The notes beneath the pieces were generated by a model. That model saw only the letters and a list, made by a program, of their open reading frames with translations, did no database searches and was not told where the DNA came from. Below are positions 47,018 to 58,196 of a stretch of DNA of 64,000 nucleotides, piece by piece (position 1 is the stretch's first letter; each line of letters begins with the position of its first letter). Source of the stretch: Fistulifera solaris (Eukaryota > Bacillariophyta > Bacillariophyceae > Naviculales > Stauroneidaceae); NCBI GenBank assembly GCA_030295235.1, contig AP026124.1, positions 682,001 through 746,000 on the forward strand. The letters run 5' to 3'. The position numbers and the translations under genes are program-made.

Positions 47018-47765
47018 TGATCGTGATTGCAACAGTCTGTCAAGCGGCGATATTATCTTGCTTCGAGTTCTTCAACTTGCAATACGCAAACTCTGTATGA
47101 ATCAAATGCACCTTCGTGCATCAAACTAGTCAAACAAATCACAATTCGATTTCTCGATATTTCAGCGTTGACGATAATAGTAAAATGTTCCGTGATGGGT
47201 AGAGGAGCCGCACGTCACAGATTTGGACGCTTGCGAAGAAACTGTGAGCCACTTGATCGAAACGAAAAAGTCACACTCAGCCAATAATTGAATATATCCT
47301 TCTGATATAGATTTGAAGCAACTCGTATTCAACAAGGCGATACCAGATATGATCACTCCATTTGTTTCATCCAACGTCTTTTGTCAGAGAGAACTTGACC
47401 GTGAAGTTCGTTCGAAGTTCGAAATGGGTTCTGTCGTGTGTTGTTGTCATTCCGCGCGTGAGTTCTGCAACTACCTTGAATCTTTGAAGACTCGTGACTC
47501 TAACTATCGAGTTCATACTCGAGAAGTTCTGACGTTTGATTTTTGAGTCCCTTACGAGATCCTTTGAAGAAATAATGATCTGTCCTAGCGTCACTCCGCC
47601 GAAACGCCACACACAAGAATTGCAATGCACTCAATACCAGTACCTTGGTAACGATCCTCAAGCTTTTTATCACCCTTAATTTGTTTCTCATCCCATCCGT
47701 CTTTTTTTGTATTTTTAAGAATCTATTTGTGTAATTGAAAAACCAAGCTGTTTGTTGTATCAAAA
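47018..47765. other. divergent promoter region
   Basis: About 750 bp between the sorting nexin and CSN4. No supported gene and no repeat that I recognise. Confidence 0.4.
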
Positions 47766-48966
47766 ATGGAGAATCTAATGCATAAAATTCAGAGCGCTAT
47801 TCAAACGAATGACTTCGCCACCATCGCGTCCGTCTTTACCGGATTCGGTCCCGATTCGTGGCAGAATGTCGGGCAGGGTGAGCAGCGATCGTTAGCCTCC
47901 GACTTTATCTGCCAAACGGTAGCAAATCCGAACTTTTTGGAGCAAGCAGTGAAACATCCCGAAATGGAGCAAACCTTTTTGGAAGCGCTGGGTCATCTCC
48001 CCGCGACTGTCCCGAATGCCGCCGATAACACACTGCGTCAAGCGTTGTTTGATGCTAAAGTCAATGACGACGATGCAGATTACTCCGGTGCTGCTCGAAT
48101 TCTTGGTGGAATGCGCATGGAAGATGATACGAATTCAGTGTATTATGCTTCAAAAGTAGCCAAGGCGGAAATCTATGTGAAAATTGCCGAATGCTTTTTG
48201 GCCGAGGATGAGATTGCGGAGTCCGATTCTGCCGTCAGTAAAGCCGGAAGTGCGGTCGAATCCATGGCGACAGAAGAAAAAAGAAGGACAAAGTGCGCTA
48301 CTTTTGCGCTACAAGAGCACTACGGCTCGTGTACTCGATGCCAACCGGAAGTTTCTGCAAGCAGCCTCACGCTATCATGAACTCAGTCAATCATCGTCCG
48401 ATCTCCTCGACGCGGAAGAATTGCTACATTTTTTAGGACGCGCCACGACATGCGCTATTCTGGCGCCGAGTGGTGGGCAAAGACAACGAATTCTAGGACA
48501 CCTGTACAGGGACGAGCGCCTATCGGAGCTCGATCGTCTTTCTGAATTCTGTACGCACGCAAAGATTGTACGCAAAATGTACCGCCACCAAATCTTGCAA
48601 GCTTCTGAATTAAAGCAATTGGAAGAATCATTGAATCCGCATCAGAAAGCGATCATGGGCGACGGCTTGAGTATTTTGGAACGCGGCGTTGTTGAGCACA
48701 ACATGGTTGCGGTTAGCAAGACATACCGCTCAATCCATATTACCACTCTGGCTAAAATTTTGAATGTCGATGAGCGCCGAGCGGAGAAACTTGCTGCTAG
48801 TATGATTCTAGAGGGTTGTCTGCATGGCTCAATGGACCAGGTGAACGGGCTACTAGAGTTCGACGCAGAAGAGCCCCCTGAAGTAGCATGGGACCGTTCG
48901 CTGATGAACTTCTGCTCGGAACTGAATCGTGTTACTGATGCCATCAAAGTCCGCGCTACTAGGTAG
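47766..48966 (+). CDS. CSN4: COP9 signalosome subunit 4
   Basis: PCI-domain subunit of the COP9 signalosome, which removes NEDD8 from cullins. 399 aa, close to human CSN4 (406). Seen: TPR-like helices at the N-terminus and AARILGGMRMEDD, then the family core LLLRYKSTTARVLDANRKFL, AASRYHELSQ, CAILAPSGGQRQRILGHLYR DERL, LNPHQKAIMGDGLSILERGV VEHNMVAVSKTYRSI, and the winged helix ILNVDERRAEKLAASMILEG with GSMDQVNGLLEF. A single extra A in the A6 run at 48277-48282 splits it into two frames. No intron. ATG at 47766. Confidence 0.93.
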
Positions 48967-49230
48967 TCATTTCTATCAACTCGATGCAGTCCCTTGGCCT
49001 CGGTGAAAGCAGGTATATCTGTCGAATCTTCTCCTAAGGCTCCAGTTCACAAATACAAGTAAAGTCTTTCTCTTACTTTGACTGAAAATTGTGCTTCGTT
49101 GTTCGTCTAAGTTCTTCTCTCGTGCGTCAGAGCTTTAAGTCCTTTAGGGATTCGACTTGCCTCTTTCTTAACACTAGGATATTGCAGCTCTCAATACACA
49201 AAAGTCATAGCTGTTTACGAAAAGTAGCGT

Positions 49231-49343
49231 TTTTTTGTCGAACATTCTTACGGATCGTTCATCTCCAACATAGTCGATATTTTTATATTGGCCCAAGTAT
49301 AGGTTCTACAAAACCACGACTACATGTTAGCCATGAATCATGC
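49231..49343 (+). repeat. diverged direct repeat, copy 1
   Basis: Shares with copy 2 the blocks TTTTTGTCGAA, CGTTCATCTCCA, AAGTATAGGTTCT and CATGAAT in the same order. The best stretch (46 bases from 49296) is about three quarters identical. Confidence 0.6.
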
Positions 49344-49477
49344 ATCACGATTTTTCCGAAATGAACTGCTACCTACCGAACCTCCTTTGGTTGTGCTATC
49401 GTGATAAGCTACACTTGCTAAATCTATTACGTGCATGTGATGGCCTTTAGCAGCATTCGCAATGCGCGTTTTTATAA

Positions 49478-49578
49478 AATTTTTGCCGAAAATCCTAATT
49501 GAACGTTCATGTCCAGGTTTTACCAATCAGAAAAGTATAGGTTCTCGCAGACAACGACTGGATTTCAGTCATGAATAA
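49478..49578 (+). repeat. diverged direct repeat, copy 2
   Basis: Blocks TTTTTGCCGAA, CGTTCATGTCCA, AAGTATAGGTTCT and CATGAAT match copy 1 in order. Its right end carries the spaced palindrome at 49555-49576. Confidence 0.6.
49555..49576. repeat. spaced palindrome copy 3
   Basis: Half-sites CGACTG and CAGTCATGAAT around a 5-base GATTT spacer, at the end of a larger diverged repeat. Same family as 13705. Confidence 0.5.
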
Positions 49579-50152
49579 CAACAGGTAGACACAATATCAT
49601 GTTCACTCAACCGAATGGATTCGACTTAATCAATTTTTATTGTTCGTATTAAATAGTCATATCCGTGATAAAACGTTCTGTTGCTTCAAGGCTACCGATT
49701 GCCAACCAGACAAAAGCCTTTCCTCTTTGAAAGCGGGCTTCGCCGAGGGTTGGAGATTTCAAAGCCACAAACGCCCTGCCTGTCACGTGCCGCGTCATTA
49801 GATCAATGTCGCAGGTGTCAAGATCACTCTAACTTATTATCTAGGATCCCTTTTCACGGTACTCACTATTGAAGTAAATGCTGCAAACAAGCCGAAGTAG
49901 AGATGATGGACGGACGAGTTTTGGTAGCAATTTCACGTACTTTAGAGTAGGTATCTTTTTCTGCGTTTTCTTGTCCCAACCTTGTCGTTCTGCGTTGCGA
50001 AATTATAAACTGAAACGAAAACGCGGAAGCTCTCCTCTTTGCTTTTGCATTCGAACATTCGCCTTTGTAGAATAGACCTTCGACCCTCCCGTCGGTGTAC
50101 GATAGCACTTTAGTCATTCTATTTGGCCCTAGGTTAAAAGAACAGCGAAATT

Positions 50153-51180
<1,028 letters not shown>

Positions 51181-51253
51181 GAAGCTTTGAACAATGACTA
51201 CATATAGTCGATGTGTATACCTAGACCTTGCATGATATTATCCTTATAGTTTG

Positions 51254-51500
51254 TATTTGGTCGTACAGAAAATTTTGTGCACGTTCCAGAAATTCTGGGA
51301 ACGGTGCATCTGGTCCTACAGAATTCTGCAGTACATTTCATCAATCAGAAATTCTGGAGAAGGTGTATTTGGTCTCACAGATATTCTGTCTGTCTTCCAG
51401 AATTGTGGATAGGGTGCTTTGCATCATCCAGAAATTCTGTGGATGTTCTAGAATTTCTGGACAAGGTGCTTTTGATCACACACAGTAATTGTGTGTACCT
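51254..51500 (+). repeat. decayed tandem repeat, block 1
   Basis: Modules alternate: CAGAAATTCTGG followed by AAGGTG and TTTGGTC, then CAGAATTCTG followed by a T/G-rich spacer. The composite period is about 50 nt and the cores are near-palindromic. About five composite units, with many substitutions. Confidence 0.7.
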
Positions 51501-51825
51501 ATACGTCCCAGAGAATCACGCAAAATAACTTACTATTCTAATTAATTTTATTCCCTTATTTCCTAAAGTCAGAATGCAATTTTGACATTCGGACTGATTT
51601 TTTCGTTGTCCATTTTCATTTTCTCACAAATAGTTCAAGTTGGCTCTTTTCTGAGTAAGCTCTACTTAGTGCTAGTGGATGGCGAGTCCTGAACCCGTTT
51701 CCCAACGAGGGGGGGAATCTCCGTGGTGCTCCTTCTCTTGGATTCCGAAGAAGCATGCGAAGTGATCGGACCAGGGAAAGGCTCATTGCGAGCCCTAATG
51801 AACCCACACCACACTTTCTGTCTAA

Positions 51826-52015
51826 TTTTCAGAAATTCTGGTTACGGTGTTTTGATCATTCGGAAATTGTTTAGATCGTACAAAAAATGTGTGTTCGCTC
51901 CAGCATTCCGGGAAAAGGAGAGTTTGGTCTTACAGCAGTTCTGGAAACGTTGATTTTTACTAACGGAAATACTTCGCACATTCTAGAAACCTTGGTCACG
52001 GTTTTTTGATTTGCT
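51826..52015 (+). repeat. decayed tandem repeat, block 2
   Basis: Same modules as block 1 but more diverged: CAGAAATTCTGG with ACGGTGTTTTGATC, CCAGCATTCCGGGAA with TTTGGTC, and CTAGAAACCTTGG with ACGGTTTTTTGATT. About three composite units. Confidence 0.6.
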
Positions 52016-52294
52016 TGTCCCATCAACCAATAACGATCTTCATCGCACGCGCGCAAGCTACGGACATCGAACGCAACGGTACTACCTTAGTATCTAGGAG
52101 TTCACTCAAACAAAGAGTATAGAATAGCGCATCGATAACGAAAGGTCTATTATTCCCATATAATAGTTGCTTATTTCCTCCGTATTCCCAAATCAATACG
52201 CAGTTTCAGAACTGAAAATATTTGATCGCCGCGACTTGCAAGTTTAATTTGCGTGGTTTATAAAATTGTTCAAGCCAAGTCTCTCCGAATCCTC

Positions 52295-53319
52295 TCAATT
52301 AGAATCGGCAATAATTTCCCATCGCCGAGTCGATGACCTTGTACTCGCAGTCGAGGGTTTTCTTGCAATTTGTGTCCGACTAACGACATTATCCCATACA
52401 TTGTCTTCCAAGTACTCAATGACGCGATCTACAAACATGGGCCGAACTTGTGCATGAACATTGTTGTGGCTCATTCCTTCAATGTATAAAGGTCGTGCTT
52501 GACAACTCTTCGGCAATGCATCAAAAAGTCGTTCGGAATGATGAAAAGGTACAATCTGGTCGCTGGTTCCATGAATGAGAAGTGTCGGTGAATTGACCAT
52601 TGGGATAACATCCAGATTGGGGAACTTGTCGCCATACAGAGTGCAACCGGTATCAACAACTACTCGATACACCGATAAGAAAGGAGCATGTAAAATAAGT
52701 CCACCTACAGGACCGTCATTACTTCCATATTCGGCGTCTTCTTTCGATTTCATCGCTGTTTGTGCTGCTAAATGACAAGAGGGACCCGACCCCAGTGAGC
52801 GTCCATAGAGCACAATGTTTTGAGCTGGTATTCCGAGGGTATTTCTCAAATAATCATACGCGGCCTCAATATCGGCGTAGCAATGTTCTTCTGATGGCGG
52901 ACCTTGATTGTAAAGCGAAAGAAGTACGTTAGCGGGTGCACTAGAGAGGCTGGTCTCTCGTGAAAGACAAATGAAAGGAACTCACCATGCTTCATCCCCA
53001 TGCCATAGCCAGAATAATCATAAGCAAATAGATTCACTTGCAGCATTTTGCTCAGAAATTTACACCATGGGTAGATTGAACCTAGATCTTCCGCGTTCGC
53101 ATGCGAGTATAATATTGTTATTCCTTCATCTGGATGCGAATCTTTTATTTCTTCCGCTGACAAACTCCGACAACTCTCCACGCCAGCTTGCCGCCTGTAG
53201 GAAATGTAAAATCCAGGGATCCTTGAACCTCTTCTCGTGTTCAGCCAAACAATTTTATGTTCTTTCAGCTTCGACGGCGGAGGAGGCTGAAACAATAAAG
53301 AGCTTACAGTATCACCCAT
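52295..53319 (-). CDS. ABHD17-type alpha/beta hydrolase, two exons
   Basis: Serine hydrolase of the ABHD17/FAM108 family; in animals these remove palmitate from membrane proteins. 313 aa in two exons, with the intron at 52903-52985. Seen: strand-turn TILYSHANAEDLG, the oxyanion region FAYDYSGYGM, nucleophile GRSLGSG, Asp in LLIHGTSDQIVPF and His in GMSHNNVHA, plus the ABHD17 hallmark GFYISYRR opening. The N-terminal Cys cluster that anchors animal ABHD17 is absent; the start is MGDTVSSLLFQPPPP, so membrane attachment, if any, must differ. ATG at 53319. Frame intact. Confidence 0.9.
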
Positions 53320-54446
53320 TGTGCAATCGCTGTTATGCAATTATGTGAATCAAGAACTGTCCGATTTGTATGCGGAGGCCTGCCTTGTGCAAATTAATAA
53401 TAGGTGTCTGTTCGGATGATAATTTCAGAGCTGCTACGAACGCTACTAAATTTAAGGAATACAGCTTCAATTGGTTGTCAAGTCAACCACAGCAATCTGT
53501 AAAAATCAGGCGAACCGTTGGTTATTATTCAGCCCGCAATTCGACTCCAGTGACCTGCTACGTTTGCAATGAGAGTGACAGAGAGAGAGGAGTTGGGACT
53601 TCGAAAACGAAAAAGTACGCCAAAAATAGTTGGCCAACGGGTGCTGTTGGGCTCGTGGATTTCCTACGTATCATTCTAGTCCGTTGAAGGTAAATTCAAT
53701 GAGAACGATGGCGTAAGTACTTCGCGCATGCCGTCCCGTCGAGTTTCAGATTAAAGGAAGCCGGCAACAGAAGAGTGTGTGGCTTCCGTTATCCGTTCAC
53801 TCCGTAAATTTTCAACGCCTAAGTAAGAAATTTGAAAACGACGAACGCTCCATGGCGTGACAGCCCAGTATGGAATGCAATGTACATAGGGCCGTCTAAG
53901 CATTTTGAAATTATAGGAAGCGCGCATCTGACATTACACTGTGTAGGAATAAGTCGGATACCTTTTATGCGAGTAGCTTGTAACCTTAGTGTATGCTAAC
54001 GAGAGAGACTTCAGGATTCAGGAAGTAGGAAGGTCTTGAGCTAGAGCGGCAACGCACCCTAGCTCTCAAGGCAGGAGAAGGCTACAGAACATTTGCTGCT
54101 AACGACTTACCTATCATTTCAATGATCCAGCTTCTAAGAATAAGTAGAAGCGCTTCATAAAGTCAACAAGATTTTCTTCAAGAGGTTAGGAGAACTTGTC
54201 ATTGCCAAGCCGCCTTTCCCCTGAGTGCCCAGAAAGTCCCGCCATCTAGGTTATCGTGAACAGCGCATGATCCGCCTCTTAGCAGAGAACATATACAATC
54301 ACTCGTAACTACTACACGAATCTTGCTTTATTTTACTGGTCTCGTACCATCCATATTCTAATAAAATTACCTCGAGACTGACTCGCTACGTCAACCGAAG
54401 AACAGGCAGTGTACACCAGATTGAAGAAAAATTGCCAGCAACACAT
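53320..54446. other. 1.1-kb region without genes
   Basis: A possible frame at 53370-53687 lacks family features. A hairpin lies at 54035-54071 (arms CTTGAGCTAG and CTAGCTCTCAAG). Otherwise nothing seen. Confidence 0.4.
54035..54071. other. hairpin-forming inverted repeat
   Basis: Arms CTTGAGCTAG and CTAGCTCTCAAG with a two-base bulge around a 14-base loop. Isolated; no gene is assigned to it. Confidence 0.35.
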
Positions 54447-54911
54447 CTATCTCTTGGAATCCAAACCTTTCTTTGCCTTCGCTTTGCTCTTGCTGGATGG
54501 AATGTCGGCATCGTAGGAGTAGCTAGACAAGAATGATTTTGCTTCGGCTGTTTGCTCGGCTTCAGTCTGTAACTTATAGCCCTCGGACTCGAGTCGATTG
54601 TTTGTTTTTAATGCTTGTTCATTCAACGCATATGTCGCTGCTGATGGATTATCGCCACCAACGTTGCGTCGCTCGTATGCATTGACTGGAGCGACGCCGA
54701 ACAAAACATTGTTGCGGCGACAGAGCAGGCACGAACAACCATTTCCAGCAGAGTCATGCAAGTCTACGTTGAAGGAGCTACCGATGGCAAAAGCTGGCGT
54801 TGCGACTGCCCATTTTTGTAAGAAATATCTTCTCGAGGAATGTTGCTCGGTCGAAAGAGCCACCGCACTCGCACATATCCCAAACGGAACCAAAACAGTT
54901 TCTGCCCTCAT
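54447..54911 (-). CDS. predicted thylakoid-targeted protein, function unknown
   Basis: 154 aa from the ATG at 54911. The N-terminus reads VPFGICASAVALS, then SSRRYFLQKWAVATPAFA, a twin-arginine-like signal with a hydrophobic stretch and an A-x-A-type end, as in lumenal proteins. The mature part (NAYERRNVGGDNPSAATYAL NEQALKTNNRLE) resembles a conserved block I recall from diatom plastid proteins. A better start may lie upstream: an ATG near 54978 opens another frame that reaches a CAG/GTGAGG donor, so a first exon is possible. The location is inference from the signal. Confidence 0.65.
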   Translation of the reverse strand: MRAETVLVPFGICASAVALSTEQHSSRRYFLQKWAVATPAFAIGSSFNVDLHDSAGNGCSCLLCRRNNVLFGVAPVNAYERRNVGGDNPSAATYALNEQALKTNNRLESEGYKLQTEAEQTAEAKSFLSSYSYDADIPSSKSKAKAKKGLDSKR

Positions 54912-55405
54912 GCCTCACCTGCAATTCAAAAGAGATTATAATACGTTTGTATTGAACCGAACTCCAATTGAGGATGTCCGCCATCAATTTCTAATTACGC
55001 AGCACGACGACCATGGACCATAATGAACACTCATCCAATCTGTCACGTGACGCAGATTTTTCTCCCCCCTGCCACTGCCTGGCCACTGCCAAACGTTTTA
55101 TTCACGTTTCACCATGGTCGTCTGTTCTCATCCGTTTTCATTTACTCTCACTCTAAATAATTACTACAGTAATGACAAGTGTCAAGTACCGGACGACATC
55201 CATTTGAAGTTTGAACTCAGCGACTCTGCCTACAGCCTACACTGTGATGCTGAGTAATAGGGCAGTCGACAAACGACCAAAAAAGACCAAAGACATCGCT
55301 TGTTTGAGGCAAATGACAAACAAAAACCATCACTCAGCAACCTCCAAAGACCTTTTCTAAATTGTTACCTGGTACATCTACGCCGCCTCAGTCAACAGTC
55401 CTGGA
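54912..55405. other. divergent spacer
   Basis: About 490 bp between the plastid-like gene and PRA1. The first part may contain a 5' exon of the plastid-like gene. Nothing else recognised. Confidence 0.4.
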
Positions 55406-56124
55406 ATGATGAGTGACAGCGCAGAGTCTTCGGGTTCCACTCCCGCTACACTTTCCGGAACAATTGAATCCCTTCGCCTTCACGCGTCCTCATGGATGGC
55501 AAAATGCAGAGTCGCGTGCGCATCGAGACGCTTCGCCCGCTACCAGAGTTCCTTGGCATTGATCCTGCTGCAGGCTTTTGCTTGTCGCCTGGGGCGTTTA
55601 CTCCTCCAGTAAGAAAAGTCGACAAGGGAAGTCCTGAAAAGGTGCAGAGTCGTATGAAGTTGAACTTGGCCTTTTTCTTGACAAACTATGTTGTGATTGC
55701 GGCAATGACTGCTGTCGTTGTAGCCCTCATGCATCCGGGTATGATATTCTTCGTCGGGATGGTTTATGGGTTGTGGATGCTTCATGCCTACATGATCCGT
55801 CATGAAATTGTTCTTGGCGGGGTTCGTTTGCACTCTTTGGTATCCGTCCAGCATCGATTTTATGGTCTCTTCGCGTTAACTATTCTCGTGATCATCTGGA
55901 AATGCCTGATTCCTACCTTGATTTTTGTCGCGATCTCTGGCCTGCTTATTCTGATGCATGCGTTTATGCGTGATCCGAAACAGATAGAGATGCTCGACAG
56001 ATCCAGAGCTGAAAGCGAGGATGACTACGATGCAATGGAAGGAGGAAAGAATGAAAACAACAACTACCCAAAAGAATCACAAGGATTAACCAATCGTTCT
56101 CAAGGAAGAAGTGACGCTGACTAA
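55406..56124 (+). CDS. PRA1-family membrane protein
   Basis: Prenylated-Rab-acceptor type protein of the ER/Golgi. 239 aa with the one-base loss in the A4 run at 55501-55504 allowed for. Seen: cytosolic N-terminus (ETLRPLPEFLG), a four-segment hydrophobic core (NLAFFLTNYVVIAAMTAVVV; MIFFVGMVYGLWMLHAYM; FYGLFALTILVIIWKCLIPT; LIFVAISGLLILMHAFM) in two hairpins, and an acidic C-tail. Layout and segment spacing fit PRA1. The first 30 residues are Ser rich. The starting ATG at 55406 is followed at once by a second. Confidence 0.85.
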
Positions 56125-56728
56125 TTCATTGTTTGTGCGGCTTGGTCCTGTAAATCTCCACCATAATTATCATGTCTTGTATTCCTAAAAAACTTTCTGT
56201 GATTATCTTAAAAAATTAAAAACGAGAATTTTCATTGTCAGCCTAAGCTTGAAATTCGGATTTGTGCCGAGCCAGCTCGTACTTCATTATTTCGTCTAGT
56301 CTAGAGGAGTAGAGACAACAAACCTTGATGAGAAAGGAACGGGGAGAGCCGCACATCCGCAAACCAACCTCTATGGAGAAAAGCTTATCGAATACTTCAG
56401 GGCGGGGAGCTGGAGGTGAAAGGAAAGTTCAGTATTGATTGCTAGGAACTAGGACGCATGACGTAAGTCGGATCGACGTTGAGACGAAAATCCGGGAAGG
56501 ACGTTAAAATTCTGCCTCTCAATACAAGATTCTACGTAGCGTCTACGACGAGGCAGAATTTTAACGCCGTTCCCCGGACTAAAAATTATAACGGTACCTG
56601 GTACGGTATCGTACCGTTGTGACTTGACACGTTTTATCGTAGCGAGTACCAGGTAGCATGGAAGGACGACTGCATTCAAACTTCGTCGACTCGCAGAGTT
56701 TTCAATCCTATTAAAAATTCTGATAAAG
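56125..56728. other. spacer with foldback copy B
   Basis: About 600 bp. Contains foldback copy B (56493-56577) and a GTAC-rich stretch at 56590-56660. No gene. Confidence 0.5.
56493..56577. repeat. foldback element copy B
   Basis: About 85 bp. Left arm GTTAAAATTCTGCCTC, right arm GAGGCAGAATTTTAAC, an exact 16-bp inverted pair; the loop holds TACAAGATTCTACGTAGCG. Matches copy A at 43410-43490. Confidence 0.8.
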
Positions 56729-57448
56729 ATGAACCTAGCATCTCCAGCACCTCGTGTTGAACCTGCAACGGCAGCCGATGTCAAACACGAAGAACCCGCC
56801 ACGGCGCGAAGGGCTGAACCATGCGAACCTGCGATTGCAACGCCTGCCCCTATCGTAGAACCTGCTGGACTATCTCCCGAAGTATTGCATGCAATAAAAG
56901 AAACAAGGAATGGTAGTACGTCCACACTGACAGTTGAGATGCTGCGAGGGGATCAGGGAGCTGACTTGGAATGTTACGCAGCAGTCTTTCGCGGAGCCCC
57001 ACCGAAGAATATTTTGAAAGTTCTTCTCCCATGTATTTATGACGAACGAGATTTCGTTTCTTACAACGAAGTGAAAAAATACATTGTCATTCAATCTGAA
57101 ACCTGCTTCGTTTATATGGAAGAAAAAGACCCTTTTCCTCTCTACGCAATTTCACTCGATAAGTTCGTTGCTATTCTGGAAGACCCCGATCGACCCGACA
57201 AAGGCAGCGCTACAATATCCCCTGTACCTGGAACCAATAGGTCTCGTGATGGAATGGTAACTGTTCTCTTGAAATACCCGGATACAGGAAACCAAGCCTA
57301 TCAATTTACATTTGACACGAAAGCTCTTGACAAATCATTCCCGAAACTTTTCATCGAATTGGTTTCACGAAGCCAGCAACAAAGCGAGAAAGTTTTCACA
57401 GAGACTACTGAACAAGTCGAGACGCCAGACCAGCTTTATGGAGTTTAA
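56729..57448 (+). CDS. PH-like-fold protein, function unknown
   Basis: 239 aa with a clean ATG and no intron. The first 55 residues are Ala/Pro/Glu rich (PAPRVEPATAADVKHEEPAT). The rest looks like a compact beta-rich domain: EVKKYIVIQSETCFVYMEEK then PLYAISLDKFVAILEDPDRP, and a second half VTVLLKYPDTGNQAYQFTFD, with a closing helix SFPKLFIELVSRS. That strand-loop-helix order recalls a PH domain. The family and ligand are not known; the call is inference from pattern. Confidence 0.7.
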   Translation: MNLASPAPRVEPATAADVKHEEPATARRAEPCEPAIATPAPIVEPAGLSPEVLHAIKETRNGSTSTLTVEMLRGDQGADLECYAAVFRGAPPKNILKVLLPCIYDERDFVSYNEVKKYIVIQSETCFVYMEEKDPFPLYAISLDKFVAILEDPDRPDKGSATISPVPGTNRSRDGMVTVLLKYPDTGNQAYQFTFDTKALDKSFPKLFIELVSRSQQQSEKVFTETTEQVETPDQLYGV

Positions 57449-58196
57449 CAATCCTCATATAACTTATGCTAAGCTGTTAGTGTTGTGCATCTACAGCCAC
57501 ACTGATGTGGAAAAGGTGGTTTCTTAAAAACGAGGGAAAGGAATGAGATTTAATATCATAATAAATTCTCGTCACATGGGGTATGGGGGCCTGAGTACAG
57601 GTTCATACTTAGCCATGAGCCATGACCGATGTATGATGTTGTTTATGTCCAATAAGTAGCATTGACTTCGGCGTTTCGAGATAGATCTTTTCTACTAGGA
57701 AAGAAGATGCGTTTGACCAAACATGATCTATCCAAGCCAGACTGCAGTTAAAACTACCTTGAAAAGTCAAAACTGATTTTAACATGATATAGTTATCGTT
57801 AGCGGCACTTGCATTGCACGCTTCAAAACTTATACGTCGGAAATTTTTTGGAACCTTACGAATAAAATGTATGGAGTAGAATGTAGGCGGCTTTCTACCG
57901 TGACTGCTTTCAATATTTCAGTCGTGATTATTTTTCCTTTAGTTTGACTGACGGAATTGGCTTAACAATCCAAAACCGTTACTTTCCTCTGTCGGTTTGG
58001 CAAGGCACGAGAATAAGGCGCACCCTTCACCATGATGCTCATTGCCCTCAACGGTCGCTTGTAACTTCCGTCTTTCTTGAGTCAAGTTACTTGCGTGTAC
58101 GATCGCTTCAACACGACAGTGACTCACTTCCACCAAAAGAGATTTTGGGAATCAGCACTTGTAACGCGCGCAACTTTAATTTAAAAACCATCTACC
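57449..58196. other. spacer with one palindrome copy
   Basis: About 750 bp. Holds the spaced palindrome at 57899-57929. Weak frames near 57944-58228 lack support. Confidence 0.4.
57899..57929. repeat. spaced palindrome copy 4
   Basis: Half-sites CGTGACTG and CAGTCGTGATT across a 13-base spacer; the widest spacing of the set. Confidence 0.5.

Larger units (their letters stand above)
48967..50152. other. 1.2-kb region with diverged direct repeats
   Basis: No supported gene. Two copies of a roughly 105-bp repeat lie at about 49231-49343 and 49478-49578, the second containing the spaced palindrome. The rest is AT-rich. Confidence 0.5.
51181..52294. other. 1.1-kb region with minisatellite blocks
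   Basis: Between the convergent ends of adenylate kinase and the ABHD17-type gene. Holds two blocks of a decayed repeat (51254-51500 and 51826-52015) with about 325 bp of plain sequence between them. Open frames through the repeat reflect its period and are not supported as genes. Confidence 0.55.

Noticed and set aside
49000-50150. tRNA or other RNA gene in the long spacer
   Set aside because: I looked for cloverleaf-like arms and the GGTTCGA box and found none convincing.
51228-51528. Small open frames over the repeat block
   Set aside because: They follow the period of a tandem repeat and are Ser/Cys/Arg-rich by composition only.
53370-53687. 105-aa open frame
   Set aside because: No family features, no neighbour support and no codon-like pattern; probably chance.
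54598-55023. 141-aa frame opposite the plastid-like gene
   Set aside because: It is antisense to a better-supported gene and has no domain of its own.
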